A DNA stretch of 64,000 nucleotides from Diogma glabrata. Taxonomy: Eukaryota; Arthropoda; Insecta; Diptera; Cylindrotomidae. Both the position numbers and the translations under genes were made by a program. Shown piece by piece: positions 10,262 through 23,340 of the stretch. The stretch lies in assembly GCA_963693315.1 (NCBI GenBank), contig OY856186.1:299156452-299220451 (forward strand), given 5' to 3'. The notes beneath the pieces were generated by a model. The model was not told where the DNA came from. It made no database searches and saw nothing but the letters and a program-made list of their open reading frames with translations. The stretch's first letter is position 1, and each line of letters starts with the position of its first letter.

Positions 10262-12300
10262 AGTTCTTAAAGCTAGGGTGCATAAAGCTTTGGCGAAGGA
10301 CGATGTCGAGATTAAAACTTCGGTGAAAATGCCGGATGGTGCATATGCAGTAGACGCGAGTAAGAAGAAAAGTAAAAGACCAACCCGAGAGGACTGGAGA
10401 GTGACTGCCTCACTTTTTACGAAGGATCATATTAAGGGTGCCATTGGCACTTTCCAGCCCTACAAATCCTCAAGAGTGGACAGAATAGTCCCAGCTCTCA
10501 TGCAGAATAGTAACTTTTACCCCACCTCCTGGGCATTTTCAGGATCAGTCTGGCAGTTGGGCATATTTCAGAACCATGAAGAAAGACCAAAGTGATATTT
10601 ATTCCAAAAGGAGGTAAGAATTATGTCAACCAGCCGAAGTCCAATGGACCCATCGGTTTAACATCTTTCATATTAAAAACGATGGAAAAGTTATCGATAA
10701 GCACATACGAACTAATACCTTGGTGAGGTGGCCTTTCAGGCTGATGAAAGAATTAGGGGAGGCAGTGGACAACAAAGAAGTTGCTGTCTGTGCTATTCTA
10801 GACATTGAAGGAGCTTTTGATAACACCTCATCATGGAGCAGTCAAGAAGGCTCTAAGTGGGAGTAAGGTTGACAGCACCACAACTGACTACATGTGTGAG
10901 ATGCTGAGAACTAAAGTAGCAGAAACTAAGGCTGGTAATTGTAAAATCAGTTTTGGCACCACTATAGGCTGTCGGCAAGGTAGAGTCTTATCACCCCTCA
11001 TGTGAATTCTGGTGGTGGATGAAATTCTGGTTGTATCAAGTAACCAGGGCATCTTTCATGTACGCGGATGACATTGTTACTATCGCCAGAGATAAGTTCG
11101 AAGAAAGACTCAGTGATATTGTACCGAGGGGATTGAATCAGATATAGACAACTGGTGCACTTTTGTGGAATTAAAACTCAATCTGAGTAAAACTACGATA
11201 TAGTTACGTTTACCAAGAAAAGAAAACTTAGCATGGAACGTCATGAAGGGCTCCTTAATTGAATCTGCATAGAAGACTAAATATCTGGGGCTCTGATGGT
11301 ATGCAAAAACCTTGCGGATAACATATGGTGGTGCAGTCCAGGTACCCCAATGTTAATATATACCATGATAGTGAGAACAGTCATAACTTATACGAAACAA
11401 AAAAGCCCAATTATCGCTGCGAAGATAAAGTTGGAAAAGCGGCAGAGGCTGGCCTGTATCTGCATCACGGGGGCAATAAGAACACGTCTTAGCGCGTCAA
11501 TGGAGATGCTGTTAGAGTAATTGTTCCACTCTACTTGCAAGTTAATATCGTAGGCAGAGACACCATACTGAGATTCAGCATGCAGGGTATGGGAAAGGGA
11601 AAAATCATCAAGTCTAAATATCGAGAAAACCTTTGAAGAGAGAATCCCTTGCTTGAGTTTTCTACAGATGGAATGATTAAGCAGCTCAATTTCGAAAGGA
11701 AATATACATAGCAGTTGTGCAAAAAAGCAGCTTGGAGCAGTGAATCCACTACGCACCATCTGAGTAACGATGTTACCAAATGGTATGTGGTTGGATTAAA
11801 AACTGAGGTAGTAGTGGGTACAGGAGTATTTGGACCAAAGACAAATGCTTTGAACCCATGTGCACCTATCTAAGCGTCTTCCAGGCCGAAATATGTGGTA
11901 TCGAAAGGTGCGCAGACTTCAGCTTAGAAAGAAAACATAAGAACAAGAGAATAGCCATCTTGTTGGACAGCCATGCAGCAGCTAATGCGTTAAACTCATA
12001 CACATACAATATTGTAGGAAACTGTGTGAGCAAGCTTAACAAGCTTGGGAATAATAACAAAATTACCTTTTACTGGATACCTGGTCTTGCGAGTATCGCT
12101 GATAATGAAGAAGCCGATAAATTGGCAAGGTGAGTTATTTTAGGATCTTTTGTCGACCCGGAGCCGTTTTGTGAATTGGGGGCAAAAGTCATCCACGAAA
12201 GGATGAGGAAAGTAATTATGATGTAATCGTCCATAACCTGGAACAATACCATGGGCTTAAGGCAGTCCAAGGAATTAATTGGGGCGTTTAATAAAAAGAG
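10262..12300 (+). pseudogene. decayed RNase H-bearing LINE (R1/LOA/I-like) polyprotein
   Basis: Fragments in several frames align, in order, to an ORF2 of the R1/LOA/I type. There is a pre-RT segment (GTFQPYKSSRVDRIVPALMQ, then IPKGGKNYVNQPKS-GPIGLTSF and LKTMEK), motif A (ILDIEGAFDNT), and motif B (GCRQGRVLSPLM). These are followed by motif C (MYADDIV near 11057), the thumb (VRTVITYTKQKSP then QRLACICITGAIRTR), and an RNase H domain at 11868-12133 (FQAEICGIERCA, ILLDSHAAANALNSY, WIPGLASIADNEEADKLAR). RNase H is typical of I, LOA and some R1-like elements and absent from Jockey. Many stops and frameshifts break it; it cannot be functional. The endonuclease end is missing. Confidence 0.8.
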
Positions 12301-15300
12301 AGATTCTGTCTATTAGAAGAAGAGACCCCAGACTCCAGTCCATCTTCTCAAAGATTGTGGAGCCCTTGATCGACACGAGATGGTTTCATCTGGGAGTATT
12401 ATATTGACAGGCATAACCTGCATAATCTTAACCCTCTCTGTATCCCGATATTCCTATGGAAGGCTGGATTAGAGTAGGTGCTCTAACTGGGTATTCACCA
12501 GGGAGTAGTTGAGTGGGGTACAATAGATCATTTTGATCACAGTACAACATAGTACCACCAAATTTTATCTAAATCTAAAATCTACAACAAAATTAAGTGC
12601 CAGAATTAATAGTTTTTGAAGTTTTAAATAAACTGCCTGTCGAGTAACCGTTCCCCTCGCCTTCCCCAATATTTGTCGAATTTTGAATAATAGGGCCCCG
12701 CCATTTCGAAATTGCCTACCTAGGGTCACACAAATAGTCTAGTAACCTAGTAAACAAAGCAAACTCTATATTCAAAACATAGTGCTCTTTCATTTACAAT
12801 CAAGGGGTTAAACTTTTTCAGTGTCATGATTTCTATTCTGTTTATGTTTGCAACATTATTTTTGTTTATTTTTCAAGTGGTTAGGCAATAGAATTCTTTG
12901 AAAAATATAATCAAATTAATATTTAATATGACATAAAATATCGATAGAAATTGTTGAAAAACAAAACAGGATTAAGTATCAACAGATTGATTTCTTATTT
13001 TGTTGTTGATGTCTGCTACTGATAAAAACATGAAGTATATTAGTTATCCTACAAATATAATCAAAGTATACAATGCAAATCGTTGATATGCTAACAGTTT
13101 TAACTTTAAAGCATAGTAAAGAACAATACATATATAAAAAGAGCTCTTCAAACTCAAGCGTTTAAAAGATAAAATGCAATATTTGTTATTAATGTAGAAA
13201 TAATTCAATTATTTATTGCATATTGTGAAAACTGATTATAAACGCTATTCGAAATATATTGAAACATAAGCTCGTTGATTTGTTTAAATCTCGTCAAGTA
13301 TTCTACAATAACATTCAATATTCAATACAAAATTCGCCGCAAAAGAAAAAAATCGGCAGTCAAATCCCTTTCATATGTCGAGACTATATTCAAAACATAG
13401 CTTCAGTCTCGCTTCTATTATGTTATATGTAGAGAAATCAATATGTTTTTTATACTCAAACGAGTAAAAAAAGCGATCGAAGTTATAGATCCAGTTTAGC
13501 ATCTACTTTGTCCGTTAGAAACACGACTGTAAATCAAGTATCAGTTTCAACTATGAACTCACTCATTTCGATTAAAACCTCATCTAAGAGTGATGAGATA
13601 AATATGTACAATTAAGTAAAATTTTTGCAAGAACTAATTCTGTTGAATTGTAATTTTGCTGGAGTAATTTATCACTTAAACTTATAAAGAAAATAATTTT
13701 AATTGGATAATTTCGGATAGTTAAATGAGATTATTATGTAATTATACAAATACTTAAGTGTTGTTTGTTTTACATTTATAACGACGGTAATATTCTTTTA
13801 TTTTAATCAATATAAAATCTTGAATTAGACGAATTTATTAAATGGTAAAGAAATAATAAAATACGAAAGGTATGCGCTTTGTATTTAACCATGTTATTCC
13901 TAAAGGAAAGTTGAAGTTATTGAACTTGTAGACGACGACGAACAAAATTACAAAACATGTTAATCGTGCTTTTAGTAAAGATTAGCTCTTTTTAAAGAAT
14001 CGGTCAACAAGCTTGGTACATGAACAGTTTTCCTCCATAAGTCGTGAAGTTAATTCCAAAACCGGAGAGACGGGCACGTTTTTCTCCCGAACAAAAGTTC
14101 ATTTTTTGTTGTTTTGTCAATGCTGATGCAGCGATTTTGATGAAACTTTCTTCGAATTTATAATACTAAACGAGAAAATCAAAATAATTTTTGGACTAAG
14201 TTAGGACAAGTGGTAGTAGCCCGAATACTTGTTTATTTGAAACACTAATAACATCAAGTCCTAATATTAAATTTCGATGACACATGGTACATATAAAAGC
14301 TTTTTGTATATAGTTTTTAATAATTTCATATTTTAAGTTTCTTTTTGTCACTTTTGCCTAAATTTTTTATCTTCAACGAAGTCTTGTGTCTTTTAAGTTT
14401 GCCTGGTAGCCTACAGTTGTAGAGAAATTTACATAAAGGTTTACACATTACTTTATCACACACAATTAATAATTAATCAAAATTTAGATGATATGATTTT
14501 GGAAAAGGTAAGGAAGGGATCGGCGGAACAAAAGTTCATATTTTGACGGCAGCATAGAAGTTTAGCCTCGTATGGACTGACTTAACAATCCACTTGCAAA
14601 TTCATAAAGTGATAATTGTCATGTAAAATGCTACGCTATATATATTTACATATATATCTATATATAAACGTTTTTGTACCCTTAATTCTCTGTTTTTGCT
14701 AATCATAATCAATATCAAAAAACTTGTTTTTAAAATTTTTGAAAAATCCCGAAATGATCCCTTTGTAATTCGCAATACTATTTTATATGAAATTAACCTA
14801 AAACTAAAGAATCATAAATGCACAAAAGCAAACTTTAAAAAAGGAACACGAACATAAAGGTGCACTAATTGACCTTGTCTGATTATGTGACTACAAAGAA
14901 AGATTTGATTTATCAATTCCAAGAGAAAATTTAAAAAAACTTTAAATCAGACACAAAAATCAAATAAATTTTAATTTTTTTAGAATTTATTTTATGAAGA
15001 ATTAATAAATGTTTCTTATTTCTTCTTCATTTTCACCAAATTTTTAAGAAAACTAAAAACGTGAATGCATTCGCTGCAGGTTTACTTTTTGAACAAAACA
15101 TGACATTCGATAACTCATTGGATTTAATACTGTTTTCTTTATTTGCAGTTTAAATTAATCGTAAAAAAAAATTTTTTGTGCAAAGCATACGTTTTTTATG
15201 CTAACTAAGAGATACTGTATCCGGTACTATATATAGTACATATTTGTGAATTTTAGATAGAACCGGTAGCATTGGACTATGATTTAAAATATTAAATTTT

Positions 15301-17734
15301 TGTTCTCTTTTGGAAATGTTATGGATAATGTTCAACTACTAGTACGGACTACGGAGTACCATCGTTAAATTCTAGATTTATAAAATTCGTAAGCGATTTT
15401 ATTTGGATTGATTAAATAGATTTTTGTTATGAATTCAAATGTTAAATATTTTATAATTGTACTATTTTTGAAGTGGTTTAGCTAACAAAAAAGTAATGAA
15501 TTTTTTAATAAAAAATTAAATGATTTCAGTACTTCCATTTTAAAGCGGCCCAAATCTGCGAATTACATATTTTCTATTGATCTCCAACTAATCTTATGAA
15601 CATAACTCATTGAAAATATAACCGAGTTTATCAATGTTTATTGATAATGAAAAACTAAATTAAATTGAAAATAGCACAGTTACTAATCTCTATGTTTTTT
15701 ATCAGAAACTTTCTTATCAATTTCAGCTTGACCTGCGGTCCATTATCACATATAAAAATTATTTCAGTAATTTAATATTTCTGTTTGTTTGTAAAAGATG
15801 TTTTCGTTTTATCCAACTTTAAAAATCTTCCGTAACTGTCGAATAGAAAATACTTTAACAAACACATTCTAACGATTTGACTGTACACCTTAAAGAATGA
15901 ATGTGTAGCACGGAACATATTATAACATGTCCCAAAAACGTAAACAGAATACACATTCGATCAACACTTCTTTGCTAATCTGTAAGAGACCCTGCGCAAC
16001 GCATCTCAAAAGATCTATTTTTAATATTTTAATTTGGAATTACTTACACACCAAATATATTTGGAATAAAAATGAAATTCTAATTTTAAGCTAAAAAAAT
16101 ATCAAACTGTTTTTAGACAATAACCAATATAAAGTTTTTCACTCTATCTTATTCAAACACAATTTCACAAAGTAAATTTTTTTTTAATTATTCCTTGAAC
16201 CTTTAGAAAATTGAGGGATCCCAACCCTTATTTTCTCATTAAAATAAAAATTCACAATTTATTTAATATTGACAACAACTACCTTATCACATGTGTTTCG
16301 TTTTTTAAATATTATCAGTATCTAAATGTTTTAAACACACTAAATGTTTTAAATAAAATATATAAACATAAAAATATCAAATAATCTACTACTAAACTAT
16401 AAAAAGAAGTACGGACGAATGAAAAGAAAATCAGGCAACAACTGAACGGAATTGAAAATTTTTAAAAATTTTAAAACAACAAATATGCTAAATTAAATGT
16501 GAATCAGTTTCGTATTTTTGATAGGGAAGATATATGTACGCCAAAAAAAAATTACGCGGTTGTACAGGGTGATACATAAACCAAATGGCGATCGAAAATA
16601 AAAATGTTAGTAGATTTTCGCAATTTTGATCTCGTGAGTGAGTAACTGATGCTGTTATAAAAGACAAAATAATGAAGATCACTACTGAACTCTTCAACAT
16701 TTAGTATTTAAAACAATTAAAATGATTATAACACGGATACTCAAACTAATTGCATAATAAACATGATTGCACCATTAACAAAGGAGTGTGTTGCAAAATT
16801 TCTATCGTTGTCTGAAAGCTCTTCAGAATGGCGATTTCATTAATTCGTTTGGTTTTATTCAAGCTTTAGACTTGCATACACAGGTATGACGTGAAAACAA
16901 ACCCAGCAAAAGTATAGTCAGACCAAACGATCACCACAACTAATATTTAGCGTGACTCGACTTATGTCAAATGGTTTTTTTGTTTGATTTTTTTTCCCTC
17001 TTTGTTTCAGAGAGAAACAGTTATGCCTTCCCATAGATATGCGTAAATTTCAATTGATTTAAAATTCTACAATTATTGCGATTTTTTTCTTAATCTATAA
17101 GAAAAAACCCTACCACAAAAAAATAGTTTCTCCCTCCCTGCGACTGAATAAAAAGAAATGAACAAAAAATGACGTTTGGCTTTCATTATAACCAAATATA
17201 TATGTTTTCTTATTTTATCAATGAAAAATAAATTTGTCCATAATGAAAAAAGTTTGACAGCACGTTTCATAATATACTTTGAAAATGTTTACATAACTTA
17301 AATATTTGTTCGTGTCGCTAAAAAATATTGCTTGTCCATTTTAAAATATTTGAGTTCACTGAAAATAACACAATAAATTTAAATTACTCTGGTAATTATT
17401 TTCATGCATTTTATAAAAATTAGCACAACTATGAAGAAATTATTTAATATTTTTTGACATTTTAAATTTAGAATTAATTTTAATTATTAATTTAATAAAA
17501 AAGTTTGTAGTTGTAAATTAAAAACAAATCAAAATGGAGAAAAGAGAAATTGAATATCACATATCAGCTATCACCATTTGTTATGTCTCTCTTCATACAA
17601 TTTTAAAGTTATGTATTCTCTATATTTATATTTAGTCAGCAGGTCCTCGCTTTTTTCATTTGATGATTACCACATATTTTATACTTTTGAGGCGATTTCG
17701 ATTTTTCGTTCGATTTGGCCGCTTTTTCGTTGTG
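12301..17734. other. 5.4 kb AT-rich stretch without recognisable genes or elements
   Basis: Open frames are short and non-conserved in appearance. There is TA-rich low-complexity sequence near 14640-14670. It may be intergenic or intronic; nothing supports a choice. Confidence 0.5.
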
Positions 17735-18045
17735 TAAACTCCGAAACATGGCGATTGCACGGAATTTTGTAAATTTACTACCACTATTTTATTTTTTTTT
17801 ATTGGGGGCTGGAAATTTATTTCGAGAACGAGGGTAACCTTGTCCCGCAAAAATTTGTCTGCTATTGTCGAGTCCGACAACCCAAACATGCCAAAATTTT
17901 AACTTCGGACTCGACAATAGCAGAGCAATTTTTGTCGGAAAAGGTTACTCTCGTTTACTAAAACAAGTTTCCAGTCCCAATTATTAAAAAACAAAATTGT
18001 GGTATAGTAAACTTACAAGATCCTGAGCAATCGCCATGTTTCGGA
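17735..18045. repeat. palindrome with about 145-bp arms
   Basis: The left arm runs from ACTCCGAAACATGGCGATTG to TGCTATTGTCGAGTCCGA. The right arm is its diverged complement, with a loop at about 17880-17905. Both arms, read outward from the loop, encode a similar peptide (SDSTIADKFLRDKVTLV on the minus strand; a broken DSTIAEQFLSEKVTLV on the plus strand), followed by QSPCFGV. They may be two opposed fragments of one old coding sequence. Confidence 0.7.
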
Positions 18046-18109
18046 GTTTGCCCGCAAACCAAATGGCAGACGAAAAAGTTGTCGGACTCGTCAAGGACAA
18101 GGAGTCCTG

Positions 18110-19770
18110 AACAGAGTCCAAGAGGGCCAAGATGGAAACAGAAGCAGCACCTCAGACTTTAGAACAGCACTCCATGCAGGGACGAATATAGGACTTATAA
18201 ACATGGAGCAATTGGTATGGAGTGAAAAAATGTTTGCATCTATATAGGAGGCCGAGTTTTCTAGACGCGCCTTTTGCCATCGCCATTACATGATCGTTCC
18301 AAAGTAGGTCATTTGAAACTGTGACACCCAGTAAATGAATGTTTTTACATTCACCTATTGGTTCATCACACATACTGAATAAAGTATCTTTGGGCAACTC
18401 GGTCTTTGATCTGGAAACAATCAACAGCTGTGTTTTGGTAGAGTTGAAATTGACCAAGTTTTGGTCATCCCAATTCGCGACTTTTTTTAGGTCTTTATTC
18501 ACGTTTATGGCAGCGTCTCTCCGGGCGGGATTAATTTGTTCGTGCATTTTACCTTTTGAAGGAAGGGGCTCGAACGACTTGTGTAGAGTACTATCATCTG
18601 CAAAACTATTTATTGGGTTGCTGGTTTTTCAGCAATTCGTTGGTATAAATCAAAAATAGGGTTGGGGACAATATTGAGCCTTGAGGTGCACCAGCGTTAA
18701 TTAGTCTTAGTCATTAGACTCAGACGAAAATCCATCTAAAGAGACCGAAATGTATCGGTTGGATAGAAAATTTTGAATCAGCTTCACAACATTGGGATGA
18801 AAACCATACGCAACGAGCTTGTTGATTAAGTTGGCATGCCTCGGTCGAAAGCCTTGAAGATGTCTAAAGCGATAACGTATGTTTGACCACCTTTATCAAG
18901 TATGCTGTTCCAATAATGCGCTACATAGTTTAATAGATCGGTAGTTGATCTTTTGTTTCGAAAACCGTATTGGCTGTCGTCTATAAAAGATTTACTTCCA
19001 GAAATTTTGAAATATGTGCATTAATATAATGCTCGTAGATTTTGGATAGGACCGATAGTAAAGCTATTGGTCTATAATTTGAGATATCGAATTTCGGTCC
19101 TTTTTTGGAGTCGGGCTGGACATTTGCCAACTTCCAGCACGAGGGAAATATACCAGATTTGTAGGATTGGTAGAATATCTTTGTCAAAGTTGGTGCAAGT
19201 TCTTTAGAAAAAGTGTTTAAAATAATGGGTGGAATGTTGTTCATTCCTGAGGCTTTGTTGATGTTTAACCCCTTTAAGAGTTTAGCGAATATTTTAGGTT
19301 TGAAGTGGAGTTCATTCATATTAACTCATAAAGACGAATTTGGGGTATTTCTTTAGGAGTTTCCAAAACAGTGGAGGACAGAGAAAAGCGTTTAGCGAAC
19401 AAGTTAGTTTTTCTTGCGGGATCATTGACGATTGAATCACCATCAATAATAGGGGGTAGAAACTCTTTTTAGAAATAGACATAGACGTAAGTTTTGAAGC
19501 TTTTGCTCTGTCAATTTCAAACTTTTCGTTTGAGATAATCTGGTTAGATATTGTGTTGGCCTTTAGATATTGGGATCGATTAGCGGGAGTTTTGGTTTGA
19601 ATCCATATATTAAATGATCTACGTTTGTTTCTGCCGCTTTGGCAGCTTTCGAATACAAGTATTTTTGTTTGGGGTTTTCTATGGAAAAGGGGATGAATTT
19701 ATTGATAGCAAATTGGATGGTTTCTGTAAAGTTTTGAACAGAAATATTTACATTGTCAGTGTAACAGTGG
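18110..19770 (-). mobile_element. LINE-B segment in inverted orientation
   Basis: Middle part of a Jockey-superfamily LINE read on the minus strand: linker (THCYTDNVNISVQNFTETI), RT fingers (INKASGMNNIPPIILN, FPSCWKLANVQP, YRPIALLSVLSKIYE), then DDQNLVNFNSTKTQ, LLGVTVSNDLLWNDHV and YIRPCMECC. It ends near 18110 without a 3' UTR. It abuts a plus-strand LINE-B segment head to head at about 19770. Confidence 0.8.
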
Positions 19771-19778
19771 GTGACCAA
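18140..19778 (-). pseudogene. LINE-B reverse transcriptase, broken, minus strand
   Basis: Three separate frames (19778-19563, 19319-18981 and 18547-18152) carry consecutive pieces of a LINE RT, so there are at least two frameshifts or stops between them. The region between RT fingers and thumb (18550-18980) still shows FRPRHANLINKL- and PQGSILSP-like remains in the reverse complement, but is interrupted. About 350 bp at the 3' end of this segment overlaps the start of the plus-strand copy, with roughly 10 residue differences per 100 between the two. Confidence 0.75.
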
Positions 19779-20522
19779 AACCTTGTCAATTTCAACTCCA
19801 CCAAAACACAGCTGTTGATTGTTTCCAGATTAAAGACCGAGTTCCCCAAAGATATTTTATTTAGTATGTGTGATGAACCAATAGGTGAAGGTAAACACAT
19901 TCGTTTATTGGGTGTCACAGTTTCAAATGACCTACTCTGGAACGATCATGTAATGGCGATGGCAAAAAGCGCGTCTAAAAAACTCGGCCTCCTAAATAGA
20001 GGCAAAAAATTTTTCACTCCATACCAATTGCTCCATGTTTATAAGTCCTATATTCGTCCCTGTATGGAGTACTGCTGTCAAGTTTGGGGTGCTGCCTCTG
20101 TTTCCATCTTGGCCCTCTTGGACTTTGTTCAAAAGCGAGCTATACGAATTGTAGGTGATCGAACTTTGACATCAAAACTTGATTCCCTACAACATCGTCG
20201 CACTGTTGCTGACCTCGTTGTTTTTTACAAATATCGTCATCAGCAGTGCTCAGATGAAATCAGCGGCATCATGCCTCAAACTTATTCTTACCCCCGTTCC
20301 ACTCGGCAATCGGCTGCCGCAACCAGTGAAACGGTAAAGATCCCGCGCTGCCATACTGGCAGATCGTAGAGAGACTTCTTTGTCCGAACTGCGTACAAAT
20401 GGAATAGTTTGCCGGAACACTTAGTCTCAGGTGGCTTCAACCCACAGATGTTTAAAAAAAGCGTTAATCTACACCTCAGAACGCCAGTTGTTGTGGGACC
20501 CAGGTCTAGACCTAGGTCTTAA
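19771..20522 (+). pseudogene. LINE-B reverse transcriptase C-terminus, one in-frame stop
   Basis: RT thumb and C-terminal region: LLGVTVSNDLLWNDHV, LHVYKSYIRPCMEYCCQVWG, VQKRAIRIVGDRTLTSKLDS, LQHRRTVADLVVFYKYR, then, after a TAG at 20367-20369 in the same frame, RDFFVRTAYKWNSLPEH to the final TAA. Apart from that stop the frame is intact, so this copy is fairly young but dead. It lacks motifs A to C. Confidence 0.8.
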
Positions 20523-20597
20523 AAGGTATTTATGTGTTGTTGTGACACATATTCTAAACCCTATTACACAACACATTTTATTAAAAAAAAAAAAAAA
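19771..20597 (+). mobile_element. LINE-B 3' segment with poly(A)
   Basis: From DQNLVNFNSTKTQLLIVSR (after the RT palm) to the protein end at 20522, followed by a UTR with TATGTGTTGTTGTGACACAT and an A-tract at 20583-20597. A shorter copy of the same 3' end lies at 45300-45530. Confidence 0.85.
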
Positions 20598-20686
20598 CAA
20601 TGACGGTCGAAAGGGAAACCATGAAAAAAATTTTATAAATAATAGGAGAAAAAAATAATAGGAGAAAAAATTAGAAAAAAAAAAAT

Positions 20687-23053
20687 AATTCGTTACAGCA
20701 AACTGACAGTGGGATATTGTAGAACACGATATTGTAAAAGAGGGAAACATAAATCGAACCAGCAGCTGCTATCCGGGGGAGAACGGGGAGGGTTTTTAGG
20801 GGTTGAAAAAGGTTTTTCGTGATTTCTGGCTAAACCGTGCATCCTATCAAAAAGAGTTATATGTAAAAGTTGTAGGGAATAAAAAGATCTACACTTTTTG
20901 TACGGACCATTTTTACCCTCACCTCAACATTTTTCGAAAAAAATGCGAAAAACCGATTTTTTTCTTTTTTCTTGTTTTCTTTTACAAAAAAAATTTTATG
21001 AAGTTCAAATTTTGGAAAAAGATACCTCCATTTATTGGAAAAAGGCAGCAATTTTTTCGGAGGGAAATGTTTAGACGTTGTTGTTAAAATTAATTTTTTT
21101 GAAAAAAAAACCAAATTTTTAACTGCGATTCCTCTTAAAACTACGCCTCCTAAAGAGTTCAGTTTTGACTCATTTACTCGTTCTTACGTCTATTTTTGAT
21201 AAGTGGTAAAAAAATGGTACACTGTTATGGAAAAAAAGGCGGGAAAATTGAAAAAACCGAGAAAATCGCTTTTTTTTCGTGGTAATTTGCATATTTATCG
21301 TTGAATAATCGTTATTAATTAATAAAATCATTTAAATTTTTAATGATAAACGTAAACGACGATCATTTGGAAATAAATTAATGAATAATTATATGCTTTC
21401 GTTACTTTTAGTTTATTTAGGTAACAAAAAAGTAAATTTTATTCTTCAAACATGGCGATCTCAAAAAGTACCTTTTAGTTTTCTTTCATGTTTTTTATAT
21501 TTTACAGATTTGTTATTTACTTTAAACATACTAAACCTATAAGGACAACTGTTATTTTTTGTTTTTGAGAAAAACACATTTGAATATAGGTTGATTTTTT
21601 TTGTACTTTGTGCCATACACTAAACCCAAGTTTACTGATTCTATTAAACTTATTTTGGGTTTAGAACGTACTAAATGAGGTTTAAAGAAGGTACTAAATA
21701 AGCTTTTTTTGGGTTTTCTGAAGGTTTAATATTTTACCCAAAACATACTCAAATTACAGACAGACGTTTTGTTCGACGATAAAAACCAATTCGAATATTT
21801 GTTAGCAAAAATATGCCAGTTGCAGATTTTGCTGAAATTTATCAAATAGATAGTGAATTTTCCTTTCAATTACAATAAAAAATTCATATTAAATTAAAAT
21901 ATATCATATATTAATTATCATATATTATAAACTAAAATAAGTATTAAATATTTTAGAAAAATGAAAATTCTGCCAATCCCACGTACTTTCGAAATCAAAT
22001 TGCTCAAGAACGGCTTTACCAATTTTATCAAACTTTTTTTTTTTTTTGTAGGTGATTAGTTAATCGTTTGAAAAAAAAATAATTAATTGTTTTTGTAATT
22101 AATTTTTAAATTAAAATATTGAAAAACTTTTTTAAAGTTGGCGCTTGGATTGAAGATCAATTGAAATTTAATTTATTTTTTTTTGTAAAAACAGTTCTAT
22201 CCTTACTCTAAAATATTACAAATTTACAAAGAGGCTAATATTCGTGTTCTTGAGATATTTAATTTTTAAGATTTTTAGTACGACTGAAATTCTAATTGTT
22301 GATTATTTCTTCGAACAATTTTTATCAAGTTCGAAAACGAAAGCATCTAATTATTCATAAATGTATTTTCGAATGATCGTTGTTTACGTAATAATAAAAA
22401 AAATAATATGATTTTATTAATTAGTAACGATTATTCAACGATAAATATGCAAATTACCACGAAAAAAGCAATTTTTTCGGTTTTTTCAATTTTCTCGCCT
22501 TTTTGTCCATAGATTTATACTTTTTTTACCATTTATCAAAAATAGACGTAAGAACGAGTAAATGAGTCAAAACTGAACTCCTTAGGAGGCGTAGTTTTAA
22601 GAGGAATCGCAGTTAAAAATTTGGTTTTTTTTTTTCAAAAAAATTAATTTTAACAACAACGTCTAAATATTTCCCTCCGAAAAAATTGCTGCCTTTTTCC
22701 AATAAATGGAGGTATCTTTTTCCAAAATTTGAACTTCATAAAATTTTTTTTGTAAAAGAAAACAAGAAAAAAGAAAAAAATCGGTTTTTCGCATTGTTTT
22801 CGAAAAATGTTGAGGAGAGGGTAAAAATGGTCCGTACAAAAAGTGTAGATCTTTTTATTCCCTACAACTTTTACATATAACTCTTTTTGATAGGATGCAC
22901 GGTTTAGCCAGAAATCACGAAAAACCTTTTTCAACCCCTAAAAACCCTCCCCATTCTCCCCCGGATAGCAGCTGCTGGTTCGATTTATGTTTCCCTCTTT
23001 TACAATATCGTGTTCTACAATATCCCGCTGTCAGTTTGCTGTAACGAATTTTT
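20687..23053. mobile_element. long inverted-repeat element (2.4 kb, arms about 720 bp)
   Basis: The left end is TTCGTTACAGCAAACTGACA and the right end is its exact complement. The arms 20687-21412 and 22333-23053 stay nearly identical throughout, with a handful of substitutions visible. The spacer is 21413-22332. No transposase is present; the 85-94 aa frames in the arms are mirror copies of each other and lysine/phenylalanine-rich, so probably not genes. The flanks are A-rich (left) and T-rich (right), and the target duplication cannot be read. It resembles fold-back or long-TIR non-autonomous DNA elements. Confidence 0.8.
21955..22328. repeat. FB-1 half inside the large inverted-repeat element
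   Basis: GAAAATTCTGCCAATCCCA through AAGAACGGCTTTACCAA, GGCGCTTGGATTGAAGATC and TTTTTAGTACGACTGAAATT match FB-1 (35915-36245). It lies in the spacer of the 20687-23053 element. Confidence 0.75.
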
Positions 23054-23055
23054 TT

Positions 23056-23340
23056 GTTGTTAAAATACTATTTTTCCTGGCCTATTTATTATAAGTAAGT
23101 ATTATACTTACTTTAGTCTTATAATCACTGTTCGAAATTAAACCTGCGAGAATTGTTCCAATAGAAATAAACGAAGAAGTAAAAATATAACTGAGCAAAA
23201 TGGATAAATATGGGTTATAAACAAAATGGCAGGTCCTACACCAGTAGTCAGTAGTCAGGTGGTGAGAATGAATAAAAAAATTCGTATATGTATGTATTCA
23301 CCCAAATGACGTTATTAAATGTATAAAACGATGCTATTTT
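23056..23340. other. short unannotated spacer
   Basis: Nothing recognised between the inverted-repeat element and the decayed gypsy fragment. Confidence 0.4.

Noticed and set aside
11388..11779. Minus-strand frames of 123 and 82 aa
   Set aside because: They are antisense to a decayed LINE whose plus-strand motifs are clear.
20803..21087. 94-aa frame and its mirror copy at 22650-22934 as a gene pair
   Set aside because: They are the two arms of an inverted repeat, low-complexity in K/F, with frames open on both strands. This is best explained as non-coding arm sequence.
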